Assembly (NCBI RefSeq): GCF_010671925.1
Contig: NZ_JAAHIH010000001.1
Location: forward strand, 124,001 to 188,000
Reading direction: 5' to 3'
DNA: 64,000 bases
DNA from: Moorena sp. SIOASIH
GTDB lineage: Bacteria > Cyanobacteriota > Cyanobacteriia > Cyanobacteriales > Coleofasciculaceae
The notes under the pieces were generated by a model that worked only from the letters and a program-made list of their open reading frames with translations, was not told where the DNA came from and searched no databases. This document shows, one piece after another, positions 18,001 to 27,812 of the stretch (position 1 is the first letter of the stretch; every line of letters begins with the position of its first letter). A program made the translations under genes and the position numbers.

Positions 18001-18213
18001 ATGAAAGATAAAAAATTAACAATCAGGATTACCAACTTTGAGAAAAGACAGTTAGCACAAGAGGCAGAACGACGCGGAATGACTCAGTCAGAGTTAATAA
18101 GGAGTTTGATAGCTCGCTTCCGGGATCCGTGCATACCCTGTGCAAAATTCATCCCACACCTATGCTACGCATGTTCGTTGTGGGGCTTCTTTTGCCGGAC
18201 AGCTAAAACTTAA
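18001..18213 (+). CDS. Short ribbon-helix-helix (CopG/Arc-like) protein
   Basis: This 70-residue protein starts KDKKLTIRITNFEKRQLAQE and continues AERRGMTQSELIRSLIARF, which matches a beta strand plus two helices of an RHH DNA-binding domain (residues 3-42). The last ~28 residues are cysteine- and aromatic-rich and do not look like part of the fold. They overlap a hairpin-like sequence (CCCACA...TGTGGGG), so the original C-terminus may have been replaced. It lies divergent to the broken tnpB, an arrangement common around tnpB elements. A role as repressor of the element is inference. Confidence 0.6.
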   Translation: MKDKKLTIRITNFEKRQLAQEAERRGMTQSELIRSLIARFRDPCIPCAKFIPHLCYACSLWGFFCRTAKT

Positions 18214-18349
18214 AAATTGAAAATTGGCTAGTAACCAATTAGCTAGTAACCAATTAGCTAATAACCAATTAACAATTACTAATTAACCTTTAACCATTAA
18301 CAATTAACAATTTCCGTGAAACCAAAGTGATTAACCGGATTTGATCGGA

Positions 18350-19117
18350 CTACAGATTATCAATTTGTTTGCGAAGGTCTTCCAACTCTTTGTCAACGGG
18401 TGAATCTGAGGAAGTAGATTTTTTCTCCTCTGAAGCTGGTAAAGCTTCTTGAGATACAGAACCACCAGCCAACTGAGCTTTCATCGTGGCTAACTCATCA
18501 TCAACATCATTGCCTTCCAAGAGTCTAAATTGCTCTTCCAAGCCAGTACCACCCAGCTCATGGGCAGCTTGAGAACGAGCCTCCATTTCCAAGACTTTCT
18601 GTTCCATACGCTCAAAGGCAGCTAGGGAGCCACTAGTATTGATAGACCCCATGGTTTGTTGTAACTTTTCATTAGCCTTAGCCGCCTGAGCTCGTGCTTT
18701 GAGCATATTCTTTTTGGTCTTGGCTTCAGAAATTTTGCCTTCGAGAGCAACCAGATTACGCTTAAGAGTACTGACCTGCTCAGTTTGCTGATCCAACTGA
18801 GTTTTCAAAACACCAGCAGTATCAGAATTGCTCTTCTTACGCACCAGAGCCTCACGAGCCAGGTTTTCATCCCCTTTGGTGAGAGCCAGCTGAGCTCTTT
18901 TCTGCCAGTTGTTAGCTTCTGTTTGGTTTTTGTTGTATTGCTGCTCTGTGCGTTTTTGTTCAGCAATTGACCTGGCAACTGCTTGACGCAATTGAACCAG
19001 ATCCTCTTGCATATCAACAATAGCTTGATCGAGAATCTTTTCTGGATCCTCAGCCTTGCTAACCATATCGTTCAGATTAGCTCTGACCACTCTGCTAAGG
19101 CGATCAAATAATCCCAT
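18350..19117 (-). CDS. vipp1: Vipp1/IM30, thylakoid membrane-remodelling ESCRT-III-like protein
   Basis: This 255-residue PspA/IM30 protein starts MGLFDRLSRVVRANLNDMVS, the amphipathic membrane-binding helix, followed by long coiled-coil segments (EDPEKILDQAIVDMQEDLVQ, KISEAKTKKNMLKARAQAAK). It ends with a separate acidic linker and a C-terminal helix DKELEDLRKQIDNL. That extra C-terminal helix separates Vipp1 from PspA and is present here but absent in the paralogue at 19676. Vipp1 forms rings and rods on membranes and is needed for thylakoid maintenance. The start is fixed by the conserved N-terminus. It is co-oriented with the paralogue, but a 558-bp gap suggests its own promoter. Confidence 0.93.
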   Translation of the reverse strand: MGLFDRLSRVVRANLNDMVSKAEDPEKILDQAIVDMQEDLVQLRQAVARSIAEQKRTEQQYNKNQTEANNWQKRAQLALTKGDENLAREALVRKKSNSDTAGVLKTQLDQQTEQVSTLKRNLVALEGKISEAKTKKNMLKARAQAAKANEKLQQTMGSINTSGSLAAFERMEQKVLEMEARSQAAHELGGTGLEEQFRLLEGNDVDDELATMKAQLAGGSVSQEALPASEEKKSTSSDSPVDKELEDLRKQIDNL

Positions 19118-19675
19118 AACGCTGTTTATCCTCTAGGAATGTACATTGTAGGTAGAAAACAGGCTTGCTGGTGCCTAAGCCTAGTTAAGTTGTCTTGAAG
19201 GACAAGCAATTGTTGCTGTCCCATCTCAAGTCTGATTGGGGAACTGAAAAATTTGCGGGCTTGACCCATACCCTACCCATTAAGACAGGGAGCCTTTCAT
19301 CCAGTTTAAAAACTTCTTGGGAAAAAGTGCTAGACAACAAGCTAAGGGTAGAACTCTCTGGCGGCTGAACCATGGGGGATTTATCGGGATTGCTGTTGGA
19401 GGGGTTAAAAACTGGTTTCCAGAGGTGCTTATGATATAGTATAATAGTTCCATCTGGCAGAAAACGTCTTTGTCTTATTCTACCTATTCCCTTTCCGAGC
19501 ATTGAGGAAGAAGATAGACAAGGGGCGATTTCCGTGTAGGTTGGCGTGTATAGTAACCCCTTGGGTCAAGGCTCTAAGGTGTTTTCATACAACTTTTTCA
19601 ACCTGCCATTGAGCTGACCATAGGGACACTAATTACTTTTTCCAGCTATTTATCCAATTTTTCCGGATTTTTCGG
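19118..19675. other. Intergenic region between vipp1 and pspA-like genes
   Basis: No gene is supported. A 105-codon minus-strand frame at 19185-19502 has no recognisable domain and low-complexity composition, and is probably chance. The vipp1 promoter is expected here, but no clear consensus was found. Confidence 0.4.
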
Positions 19676-20374
19676 TTATTCTGCCTGAGTTGAGGGTAAT
19701 TGAGGAGTTTCAGTTCCTTGAATCAGATTAGCTTTCATGGCAGCTAACTCAGCTTCCACATCATCGTTAGCTTCGAGAGCAGCAAATTTCTGATCCAGTT
19801 GATTGCCACCTAACTCAGCCATTGCCTCAGACCGGGCTTCAAGCTCCATTACCTTATCTTCCATCTGCTCAAAAGCACTTAAGGCACTACTGGTACCTAC
19901 ATTACCGAGCATCTCATTAATTTTCATGGATGCCTTAGCTGATTGAGCCCGAGCAATATATAAGTTCTTTTTGGTTTTCGCCTCTGAAATTTTCTGTTCT
20001 AGGGTACGCAGATCTTCCTTGAGCTTGGAGACAATATCAGCTTGCTTGGAAAGCTGAGCTTTCATGGCTGTGACGGTCACCTGATGAGATTTCCGCCGTG
20101 TTAGGGCATCCCGTGCCAACTGGTCGTCTCCTGCTGACAAGGCTAACTGAGCGCGACGGTACCATTGCTCAGCAGCGGCTTGAGCCTGAGAGGCTTGTCG
20201 CTCCGTGCGTTTTTGGGTAGCGATCGCTTGAGCTACAGCCTGCCGCATTTGAATCAAATCCTGCTGCATATCATCTACAGCCTGTTCCAGGATTTTCTCA
20301 GGATCTTCACCTTGGCTAATCAGACTATTAAGGCTAGCGCGAATTATTCTAAACATACGATCTAATAATCCCAT
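19676..20374 (-). CDS. pspA: PspA-like protein (IM30 paralogue without the Vipp1 C-terminal helix)
   Basis: The start chosen is the ATG at 20372-20374, giving MGLLDRMFRIIRASLNSLIS, which aligns with the N-terminal helix of IM30 proteins; an upstream start at 20449 would add 25 unconserved residues. The 232-residue product has the coiled-coil core (EDPEKILEQAVDDMQQDLIQ, KISEAKTKKNLYIARAQSAK) and ends soon after the core (QLPSTQAE). The missing C-terminal helix makes it PspA-like. Such proteins bind stressed inner membrane. It probably arose by tandem duplication with vipp1 downstream, and lies 80 bases after the SPOR-like gene on the same strand, so those two could be co-transcribed. Confidence 0.88.
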   Translation of the reverse strand: MGLLDRMFRIIRASLNSLISQGEDPEKILEQAVDDMQQDLIQMRQAVAQAIATQKRTERQASQAQAAAEQWYRRAQLALSAGDDQLARDALTRRKSHQVTVTAMKAQLSKQADIVSKLKEDLRTLEQKISEAKTKKNLYIARAQSAKASMKINEMLGNVGTSSALSAFEQMEDKVMELEARSEAMAELGGNQLDQKFAALEANDDVEAELAAMKANLIQGTETPQLPSTQAE

Positions 20375-20454
20375 GGCAGCTGTTTCATTATGATTAGGGC
20401 TTAGGGAATCTTTACTGATATTATTAAGATTGAACGTGACACTTAACAATTAAG

Positions 20455-21876
20455 TTAAGGACGATAAATGGAAGCAGAAAATCCCTGTTGCTGGAGTTTT
20501 TCTACCAAACCTTGTGCTTCACTTTCCAATTTGAATGCTCCCATCTGAATGCGGGTACCTTGAGATAATTTGCGCACATAGGCATCAGGAACAATTGTCC
20601 TAGCTTGCTGTAGGGAACGTTCACCATCGTAGTTGATCAACACATAGTAGAAAGGATCGCGAGCAGGTAAAGAATCCTCTGCCACTGTTTTTAGAGATGC
20701 GGCTTGATTCTGGAGTGTTTCAGAGATAGCTGGTTGAAGTAATCCTGACTGTACCCGTCTTTCTGGGGGTACTAAAGAGCCTGAAGTTGTTGGTAATGGT
20801 GACAGGGGAACCTTTTGCAGTGGTTGAACAGAAGGCAAAAGTACAGAAGATAAGGAAGACCCTTTCGGAGGAATCGGTCTAGTTACCACCTTAGGAGCTG
20901 ATTCAACCACCTTAGGTAAAGGGACATCTTTTGTATAAAAAGGTGTTTGCTGCGGTCTTGGAGTAGCTTCGACTTGAGAAAGGGTATGTAAGTTCAAGTC
21001 TACAAATTCCTCAGAGGCTAAATTAGGACCACCCTGTAGGGGAGAATGGGGAACCGACTCAGTCTGTTGTGGTTGATGTGGTGTAATTTCCTGAGGGGTT
21101 TTGGAGTGCTTGGGGATGATCAAGCTCATCAACCGCGACAGATCCAGATTACTTAACACCGAGGGATTGGAGAAGATATAGGGTAGGGTAGCGCTTAACA
21201 ACAACAAAAGTACCATGAAACCGACATTCAACGGAGTCAGCAGTTGGTAAGAAACCTGCTTTTGGTTGTCAAATTCTTCTTCGTCTTCTGCCAGACTCTG
21301 TAGTAGTTTTTCTGATGATTCCAGATAATCTTCTGGCTGGGTTTGGTTAGCCCCTAACTTGATCAAACTACCTGAGTCTTCAGGCAATTTTTCAGGAGGG
21401 TTAAGTTGGGAGGTAGCCTCTTTCTGAATCGCTAGGCTAGCACTTTCCCCATTATTATGCTGGGATACAACTGGTGGCTGAGTAGGTTTCGGGGACTGTG
21501 ATGACAGGAAATTTAGGGATTCAGTCTCAACCAATGGCTCTTGTGGTTGTTTCTGAGAAGTTGTCGCCTTGGCAGTTAGGTTTGGCAGTGCAATGGTTGA
21601 TGGCTGGTTTAGTCGAGGGATGGTCTGGTTTGTCGGTGATGGTGAGGGTTTCTGTTGTACCTCACCGACAGAAATTAACTCTAGGGGTTTACGGACCCGG
21701 TTACGACCAAGACCACGGTTAGTCATTACTGGGCGTCCTACTCTGCGACGTCGGTAGCGCGCTAATTCTTCCTCTAGTTGTACATCAAGGCTACTCAGAG
21801 CAGCTTGTAAAACTGAGTTGAGGTTGTAGTTACCGGTCGAGCTAGGAGAAGAATTAACTGAGGAGTTTTGGCTCAT
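20455..21876 (-). CDS. Single-pass membrane protein with SPOR-like C-terminal domain
   Basis: This 473-residue protein has a basic N-terminal segment (EEELARYRRRRVGRPV), a long Ser/Pro/Gln-rich region, and one hydrophobic span near residues 217-235 (LNVGFMVLLLLLSATLPYIF). A second Pro/Gln-rich linker follows. The ~75-residue C-terminal domain ends IQMGAFKLESEAQGLVEKLQ then QQGFSASIYRP, resembling the beta-alpha-beta repeat of SPOR peptidoglycan-binding domains. The expected topology is cytoplasmic N-terminus with the SPOR-like domain in the periplasm. Exact function is not known; a cell-wall or division role is inference. It lies directly upstream of the pspA-like gene on the same strand. Confidence 0.6.
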   Translation of the reverse strand: MSQNSSVNSSPSSTGNYNLNSVLQAALSSLDVQLEEELARYRRRRVGRPVMTNRGLGRNRVRKPLELISVGEVQQKPSPSPTNQTIPRLNQPSTIALPNLTAKATTSQKQPQEPLVETESLNFLSSQSPKPTQPPVVSQHNNGESASLAIQKEATSQLNPPEKLPEDSGSLIKLGANQTQPEDYLESSEKLLQSLAEDEEEFDNQKQVSYQLLTPLNVGFMVLLLLLSATLPYIFSNPSVLSNLDLSRLMSLIIPKHSKTPQEITPHQPQQTESVPHSPLQGGPNLASEEFVDLNLHTLSQVEATPRPQQTPFYTKDVPLPKVVESAPKVVTRPIPPKGSSLSSVLLPSVQPLQKVPLSPLPTTSGSLVPPERRVQSGLLQPAISETLQNQAASLKTVAEDSLPARDPFYYVLINYDGERSLQQARTIVPDAYVRKLSQGTRIQMGAFKLESEAQGLVEKLQQQGFSASIYRP

Positions 21877-22064
21877 GGCAGACTCTATCGGTCGTTTGTG
21901 CTACAGAACAAGCAACAGGACTTACGCAGCCATTCTATCTTGAGGGTCACCCGACTAACTCTAAGCTAGTTTTTTGCCCAGTGTGGCACAGGCTTCTAGC
22001 GTGGCACAGGCTTCGACGCTGTGACCTAAGTCCTGAAGAAATTAATTAATTATAGTAAGGCGAT

Positions 22065-22688
22065 ATGCTTAAATCTCTCAATCAGATCTTAGATAGGATT
22101 ACAAATCAGCCGGAGTGGCAAGGTATACAACGCTTGTCATACCTAATTAAGTGTTGGTCTGAAATAGTAGGAGTGAACATAGCTAATCATACCAGACCCT
22201 ATGCTATCTCCAGGGATATCTTATATGTGGCTACGTCTAGCTCTGTTTGGGCACAAGAACTAAAATTTCAGCGCCGGATGTTGTTGAAACGGCTTAATGC
22301 TCGTTGGTCTGAGCCCCTAGTTGACATCCACTTTTCTCCAGCTCAGTGGCAGAAAACACAAGTTTTGGGCAATGGCTATTCACAATCTGAGTTGACCCCA
22401 AGCCATAGACATCCTAGCACCATTTTGCCAATGTCTTCATCACTGGTTTCTGAGCAGTTGGATCACACAGAAAACAGAGAAAGTAGTGAAGCCACTGACA
22501 AAACTACTGACAAAACTACTGACAAAACTCAGGTACCCCAAGCAGCGTTTAAACGTTGGGCAAAGATCATGCAGATGCGATCGCAAAATTTACCACTTTG
22601 TCCTCAGTGTCAGTGTCCGACTCCACCAGGAGAACTCCAGCGTTGGGATGTCTGTGGTCTTTGTGCTACTAAGCAATGGCAAATTTAG
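22065..22688 (+). CDS. DciA-like (DUF721) protein with C-terminal zinc ribbon
   Basis: This 207-residue protein has an N-terminal DUF721/DciA domain (about residues 1-105: LNQILDRITNQPEWQGIQRL, CWSEIVGVNIANHTRP, LYVATSSSVWAQELKFQRR). A linker follows with four TDKT units encoded by a 12-bp repeat, then a CPQCQCPTPPGE...WDVCGLC zinc ribbon at the C-terminus. DciA loads the replicative helicase in bacteria that lack DnaC/DnaI, and cyanobacteria are among them. The zinc ribbon is an addition relative to the short proteobacterial proteins. It starts 188 bases from the divergent SPOR-like gene. A helicase-loading role is inferred from the family. Confidence 0.75.
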   Translation: MLKSLNQILDRITNQPEWQGIQRLSYLIKCWSEIVGVNIANHTRPYAISRDILYVATSSSVWAQELKFQRRMLLKRLNARWSEPLVDIHFSPAQWQKTQVLGNGYSQSELTPSHRHPSTILPMSSSLVSEQLDHTENRESSEATDKTTDKTTDKTQVPQAAFKRWAKIMQMRSQNLPLCPQCQCPTPPGELQRWDVCGLCATKQWQI

Positions 22689-22700
22689 ACCAAGGTTTTA

Positions 22701-22862
22701 GTAGGGAGTAGGGAGTCGGGAGTCGGGAGTCGGGAGTCGGGAGTCGGGAGTCGGGAGTCGGGAGTCGGAGATCGGGAGTCGGGAGTCGGGAGTCGGGAGT
22801 CGGGAGTCGGGAGTCGGGAGTCGGGAGTCGGGAGTCGGGAGTCGGGAGTCGGGAGTAGGGGG
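22701..22862. repeat. GGGAGTC heptamer (STRR) array
   Basis: Roughly 22 consecutive copies of GGGAGTC with minor variants (GGGAGTA at the ends, one AGATCGG irregularity near 22768). This is the longest heptamer array in the window, and lies directly after the stop of the DciA-like gene. Such short tandemly repeated repetitive sequences are known in filamentous cyanobacteria. Copy number should vary between strains. Confidence 0.9.
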
Positions 22863-23005
22863 CATTCCTGTTCCCTCTTGGCTCTTGGCTTTTGGCTCTT
22901 GCCTATTCCCAATTCCCTGTTCCGGGATCCGCTGTTCCCTTGATTTTTAGAACACTGAACTGATACTTTTGCATAAGTTAATCCGAATAAATTCGGTATC
23001 TAAAG

Positions 23006-23028
23006 ACACTTTTGGTGTTTTTTTTTGC
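23006..23028 (+). terminator. Short hairpin with T tract
   Basis: ACACTTTTGGTGT followed by nine T residues. The stem is only 4 to 5 bp, so it is weak, but the T run is good. It could end transcripts from the DciA-like gene. Confidence 0.4.
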
Positions 23029-23280
23029 TTGATCCCTATGGGGTTTTGGTATAAAACCAGTCAATTCTTTCAGAAGCCATCGGTTTTTGTTACTTTTTGT
23101 AAAACAAAATGTATCTATATGTAACAAAATAATTAAGAAAATATTAAAGCTTTAGTGGCTAACGATATGGCTATAACCTAGGCTGGTCAACAGCTTGCTA
23201 TCTATAAGAAGCTGAGGTAAGAGGTAGCAGAATTAAATGTGAAGAGGATATAAATTTTTTCTCAAAAAAAAAGAGTTATC

Positions 23281-23598
23281 ATGAAAACATTGAATTTACC
23301 TATATCTAGTTGTCGATTTTGTCGGTATTATCAGTCAGAAGGACGACGAGGGGGTATGTGTCAACAACTTGGGGTGCCTGTCAGAGCTACCTGGAAAGCT
23401 TGTGCTTTTGCTCTGCCTACCTTTTCTTCTTCTTCTTCTTGGGAGACACTAGAAGAGATTTGGCAAGATGATCAACTGATGCTTACAGAGGAGCTATCGG
23501 CAAAGTGCTCTGAAAACTCCCCTGGGAAAGACACGACCGTTGAAGAAGGTGAGACCATCACCTCTAAGAATTCGTCAACAGACATCATGCTGGTGTAA
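23281..23598 (+). CDS. Small cysteine-rich cyanobacterial protein of unknown function
   Basis: This 105-residue protein has four cysteines in its first 45 residues (SSCRFCRYYQSEGRRGGMCQ, then WKACAFALP), spaced like a small metal- or cluster-binding knuckle. A Ser-rich, acidic C-terminal half without visible structure follows. The start ATG follows an A-rich leader and a purine stretch. I believe short proteins of this kind are widespread in cyanobacteria, but no function is known to me. It stands alone; a hairpin with T tract lies 240 bases downstream. Confidence 0.6.
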   Translation: MKTLNLPISSCRFCRYYQSEGRRGGMCQQLGVPVRATWKACAFALPTFSSSSSWETLEEIWQDDQLMLTEELSAKCSENSPGKDTTVEEGETITSKNSSTDIMLV

Positions 23599-23837
23599 AT
23601 TGTTGATGTAAATTATTCGTTTGATCAGCAAGATCAGCTTATTAGCAAGATTAGCAGTATCTTACTAGTAACTTCCACCTTAATACAATCAATAATTCAA
23701 ATAAACAAATTTCACAAAAACCAGTTTAAACCAAATCTTCTAGTTCTAGTAATTACCTGCTCACAGGTGTCAGTTTGAAACGCCAAATAATTTCATAAAA
23801 CTTGGCACTTGATATCTGCTATTAAAATAGCTTTCCT

Positions 23838-23869
23838 CGCACTTTGATTCACAATAAGGTGCGTTTTTT
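23838..23869 (+). terminator. Rho-independent-type terminator
   Basis: CGCAC (23838-23842) pairs with GTGCG (23859-23863) and is followed by six T residues. The loop is 16 bases. It probably ends the transcript of the cysteine-rich gene. Confidence 0.5.
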
Positions 23870-24080
23870 GTTGATAATCATATCTTGCACTAAGTTTAAA
23901 ATTAACCTATCAAGGTAGGGAACAGGAATCCCCCCTAACCCCCCTTAGTAAGGGGGGAGGGGAACAGGGAACAGTGAGAAAATTTGACTCTGTCTTGATG
24001 CAGCCCCTCCCCACTTGTGCTTTGCATCAATACAGGTATAATTGTCCCCATCTCCCCATTTCCCTATCTCCCGACTCCCT

Positions 24081-24179
24081 CGGTGCGCTTGACCCGTAAT
24101 TAAATTCGCCACGGGTCGCACCGCTCCCGATTCCCTCGGTGCGCTTGACCCGTAATTAAATTCGCCACGGGTCGCACCG
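24081..24179. repeat. Two tandem copies of a 43-bp palindromic element
   Basis: CGGTGCGCTTGACCCGT pairs with ACGGGTCGCACCG. Copies span 24081-24123 and 24137-24179 and look identical, separated by CTCCCGATTCCCT heptamer sequence. Nothing else is seen in 23870-24229 except heptamers and a CTTGATGCA...TTTGCATCAA motif near 23995-24030. Relatives lie at 13281 and 59516. Confidence 0.75.
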
Positions 24180-24229
24180 CTCCCGACTCCCCAGAAATTT
24201 GTACCTCACAAATTAAGAATTGCTATAAT

Positions 24230-25063
24230 CTACGGCAACCAAGGATATTGACGAAAATCTGGTGGACGCTTTTCTAGGAAAGCTTGTTTACCTTCAGCTC
24301 CTTCTTCTGTCATGTAATAGAGTAAGGTAGCATTACCAGCTAGTTCTTGTACACCAGCTTGACCATCGCAATCGGCGTTAAAGGCAGCTTTCAAGCAACG
24401 AATGGCAATAGGACTCTTTGCGAGAATTTCCTTTGCCCACTGTAGCCCTTCTGCTTCTAACTGCTCCACTGGAACTACACAGTTAACTAAACCCATCTCT
24501 AGGGCTTGAGATGCGGTGTATTGACGACAGAGAAACCAAATTTCTCGGGCTTTTTTTTGACCAACAATTCGGGCAAGATAGCTAGCGCCAAACCCACCAT
24601 CAAAACTACCGACTTTCGGGCCAGTTTGACCAAAGATAGCATTATCAGCAGCAATAGTTAAGTCACAAATCACATGTAGGACATGACCACCACCAATAGC
24701 ATATCCAGCAACTAGGGCAATCACTACTTTGGGTATGGAACGAATCAGGCGTTGCAAATCTAATACGTTTAAGCGAGGAACGCCATCTTCTCCAATATAT
24801 CCAGCCTTGCCTCGTACACTTTGGTCACCACCAGCACAAAAGGCATATTTGCCATCAGTGTGGGGACCAGCACCAGTTAATAGGACAACACCAATACTGT
24901 GATCTTCGCGGGCATCACAGAAAGCATCATAAAGTTCAAAGACGGTTTTGGGACGAAAGGCGTTGCGTTTGTGGGGACGATTGATGGTAATTTTGGCAAT
25001 ACCGTCGGTTTTATGGTATAGAATGTCTTCGTAAGTTTTGGCAGTTTGCCAGTCAATTTGCAT
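24230..25063 (-). CDS. menB: 1,4-dihydroxy-2-naphthoyl-CoA synthase (MenB)
   Basis: This crotonase-fold enzyme makes the naphthoate ring in phylloquinone/menaquinone synthesis, converting o-succinylbenzoyl-CoA to DHNA-CoA. Diagnostic segments are [40 protein letters not shown] (oxyanion-hole region), [40 protein letters not shown] and the C-terminal [17 protein letters not shown]. The start chosen (ATG at 25061-25063, [16 protein letters not shown]) matches the usual N-terminus; an upstream ATG at 25096 would add 11 residues and abut the divergent glycosyltransferase. At 277 residues, length is normal. In cyanobacteria the product becomes the photosystem I quinone. Confidence 0.95.
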   Translation of the reverse strand: MQIDWQTAKTYEDILYHKTDGIAKITINRPHKRNAFRPKTVFELYDAFCDAREDHSIGVVLLTGAGPHTDGKYAFCAGGDQSVRGKAGYIGEDGVPRLNVLDLQRLIRSIPKVVIALVAGYAIGGGHVLHVICDLTIAADNAIFGQTGPKVGSFDGGFGASYLARIVGQKKAREIWFLCRQYTASQALEMGLVNCVVPVEQLEAEGLQWAKEILAKSPIAIRCLKAAFNADCDGQAGVQELAGNATLLYYMTEEGAEGKQAFLEKRPPDFRQYPWLP

Positions 25064-25122
25064 AAAGTTTTCCACGCGATCGCTGTTTAAGTTCACAATA
25101 ATATCAAATTCATAAGGTTCCC

Positions 25123-26058
25123 TTGTTTTTAAGCATTGTCATTCCCACTTACAATCGCTTACCGATTCTAAAAAAGTGCCTAATCGCGTTAGAACATCAG
25201 CAACTTAGACAAGATAGCCAGATCTGGGATTATGAAGTTGTTTTAGTAGATGATGGCTCAACGGATGGCACTTTAGATTGGTTGGCAGCACACGGGGATC
25301 AGTTTCCCCATGTACGCTCATTTGCTCAAAACCATGCTGGACCGGCTGCAGCTCGGAATTTAGGGGTGAAGCAGGCTAAGGGTGAAATAATTATCTTTAT
25401 TGATAGTGATTTAGTAGTTACTGAGCATTTCCTCCAGTCTCATGCTGATGCTTTGGTACAGGCACAACAGCGTCTGGGATGCGATCGCTTATTCACCTAC
25501 GGTTGGGTGATCAATACCTGTAATTTCGAGGACCCTACCAGCGAACCCTATAAAATTACTGATTTCTCTGCTGCCTATTTTGCTACGGGAAATGTTGCGA
25601 TCGCACGAAAATGGCTCTTAGAAGCTGGACTCTTTGATACCCGCTTCCAACTCTACGGCTGGGAAGACTTGGAACTAGGTGTCCGACTCAAACAGCTGGG
25701 CTTAAAACTGATTAAATGTCCCCAAGCTGTAGGTTATCATTGGCATCCTCCCTTTAGCCTCGACCAAATTCCCCGGATGATTGACCGGGAAATTCAACGG
25801 GGGCGTATGGGTGTGTTGTTCTACCGGAAGCACCCTACCTGGGAAGTAAGGATGATGATTCAGATGACCTGGCTACACCGACTACTCTGGGGAATTCTGT
25901 CTTTAGGTGGACGACTCAACGAACGCACCATGGCTCCCTTTTTACAATGGCTAATTGACCGAGGTAAATCCCAGCTAGCTTTAGAAATTGCCCGAATTTT
26001 CCTTAACTGGTATAACGTTCAAGGTGTTTATGCGGCTAATCGGGAGATTCAAGGTTGA
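25123..26058 (+). CDS. Family 2 glycosyltransferase
   Basis: This 311-residue protein begins [20 protein letters not shown] from a TTG codon, with AAGG upstream; no ATG fits. The GT-A signatures are [16 protein letters not shown] and the metal-binding [10 protein letters not shown] (about residues 88-97). The later [16 protein letters not shown] is the ED motif typical of polymerising or chondroitin-synthase-like GT2 enzymes. No strong membrane segment is present. It is divergent from menB with only about 60 bases between. Sugar and acceptor are unknown. Its stop is followed at once by GGTTGAAGGTT repeats. Confidence 0.87.
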   Translation: MFLSIVIPTYNRLPILKKCLIALEHQQLRQDSQIWDYEVVLVDDGSTDGTLDWLAAHGDQFPHVRSFAQNHAGPAAARNLGVKQAKGEIIIFIDSDLVVTEHFLQSHADALVQAQQRLGCDRLFTYGWVINTCNFEDPTSEPYKITDFSAAYFATGNVAIARKWLLEAGLFDTRFQLYGWEDLELGVRLKQLGLKLIKCPQAVGYHWHPPFSLDQIPRMIDREIQRGRMGVLFYRKHPTWEVRMMIQMTWLHRLLWGILSLGGRLNERTMAPFLQWLIDRGKSQLALEIARIFLNWYNVQGVYAANREIQG

Positions 26059-26448
26059 AGGTTGGAGGTTGAAGGTTTAAGGTTGAAGGTTGGAGGTTGA
26101 AGGTTGGAGGTTGGAGGTTTAAGGTTTAAGGTTGAAGGTTGAACGCGATGGACGAAGTCCCGCTTTCAGCGAACGCGTGGCCTATTGGCCAAGGTTGAAG
26201 GTTGAAGGTTGAAGGTTGAAGGTTGAACGCGATGGACGAAGTCCCGCTTTCAGCGAACGCGTGGCCTATTGGCCAAGGTTGAAGGTTAGAGGTTGAAGCT
26301 TGAAAGTCAAGAAAATATTTAAGCTGATTTGCATTTAAATTGGTTATTTCCCGTTCCCTGTTCCCTGTTCCCTGTTCCCTGTTCCCTGTTCCCTGTTCCC
26401 TGTTCCCTGTTCCCTGTTCCCTGTTCCCTGTTCCCTGTTCCCTAAAAT
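26059..26448. repeat. GGTTGAA and TTCCCTG heptamer arrays with two long palindromic elements
   Basis: GGTTGAA/GGTTGGA units at 26050-26140 surround two near-identical ~55-bp blocks (about 26143-26197 and 26227-26281). Each block reads GCGATGGACGAAGTCCCGC, then GAACGCGTGGCC, then GGCCAAGG. A separate array of about 13 TTCCCTG units spans 26349-26443. Long open frames across these arrays are a by-product of the 7-bp period. Confidence 0.85.
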
Positions 26449-26457
26449 ATTTAGTTA

Positions 26458-26835
26458 TTACTCGAAAGAGAAAGCTGCGATCGCTAAACAACCCCATCCT
26501 AGGATCAAGGCCGCACCACCTAATGGTGCGATCGCTCCTAGCCACTTGATCCCGCTTAAACTCAGGGCGTACAAACTGCCTGAAAAAATGGCAATTCCAG
26601 CGATAAAAGCTGAGCCAGCTACGGTAAGGGAGGTTTGTGCTACTTCTGCGCGGCTCAACAACAAGGCTACCAACATTAGCGCTAGGGCATGGTACATCTG
26701 ATAGCGGGCACCAGTCTGAAAAATTTCCAATCCTCGTTCGGTAAGTTTTTCTTTCAAAGCGTGGCTAGCAAAGGCTCCAGCTACTACTGATAATCCTCCT
26801 AGGATCGATGCGATCGCTAAAAAAATCCGAGTCAT
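26458..26835 (-). CDS. DUF423 family small membrane protein
   Basis: This 125-residue protein has four hydrophobic spans. The family signature GAFASHALKEKL sits after the first helix, QTGARYQMYHALALML near the second, and GGAALILGWGCLAIAAF in the last. These match DUF423 (YgdD-like) inner-membrane proteins. Function is unknown for the family. It ends directly beside the TTCCCTG array and lies 14 bases downstream of the next gene on the same strand, so the two are likely co-transcribed. Confidence 0.85.
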   Translation of the reverse strand: MTRIFLAIASILGGLSVVAGAFASHALKEKLTERGLEIFQTGARYQMYHALALMLVALLLSRAEVAQTSLTVAGSAFIAGIAIFSGSLYALSLSGIKWLGAIAPLGGAALILGWGCLAIAAFSFE

Positions 26836-26849
26836 TAATTTTATTAGTC

Positions 26850-27251
26850 CTAAAGTCTAAAATTATAAAATATTTTACCTTCTTCACTAACCTCAAACGT
26901 AGCATCATACTCTCTAGCTTTTTGATCCAGATACTCTTGAGCTACAGGTATAGGAAGTTTGGCTGCCATTGCTAATTTCAATACTGAAATTCTACCATTT
27001 TCGTCTTGGAGCAAGCGATAAAATGTAGACTGAAGGTGTTCGAGGACTTCTTTTTGCTCTTGTTGATACATTCCCAATGCTAACCATACTCCCCAGAAGG
27101 TAGCTGGGATACCTACTATCAAGCTTCCCACTGCATCAACTTTATCCTGTGATGTTGCTTCCTTTCGAGTTGAAACTACCACAGGTACCATCAATAATAT
27201 AATACCCAAGGTAAGCAGCAAACCAGCAGATATTTTTTTAAACCGTTTCAT
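26850..27251 (-). CDS. Two-span membrane protein with cytoplasmic C-terminal domain, unknown
   Basis: This 133-residue protein has two hydrophobic helices (SAGLLLTLGIILLMVPVVVS at about residues 8-27, and VGSLIVGIPATFWGVWLALG at about 41-60). A helical C-terminal domain follows (EVLEHLQSTFYRLLQDENGR, ISVLKLAMAAKLPIPVAQEY) that resembles a small winged-helix or SHOCT-type module without a clear signature. I do not recognise the family. It probably forms a two-gene unit with the DUF423 gene, 14 bases apart. Confidence 0.6.
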   Translation of the reverse strand: MKRFKKISAGLLLTLGIILLMVPVVVSTRKEATSQDKVDAVGSLIVGIPATFWGVWLALGMYQQEQKEVLEHLQSTFYRLLQDENGRISVLKLAMAAKLPIPVAQEYLDQKAREYDATFEVSEEGKIFYNFRL

Positions 27252-27281
27252 TATAGCAAATTTTTAACAAACGTTTATCAG

Positions 27282-27805
<524 letters not shown>

Positions 27806-27812
27806 ATTTTTT

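Noticed and set aside
19185..19502. 105-codon frame between vipp1 and pspA
   Set aside because: No domain, ribosome site or codon pattern supports it.
22701..22862. Long minus-strand open frame of Thr-Pro-Asp-Ser-Arg-Leu-Pro repeats
   Set aside because: A 7-bp repeat is open in several frames by arithmetic; there is no start signal or homology.
26126..26545. 139-codon minus-strand frame over heptamers and palindromes
   Set aside because: It consists of translated repeats and overlaps the conserved DUF423 gene.
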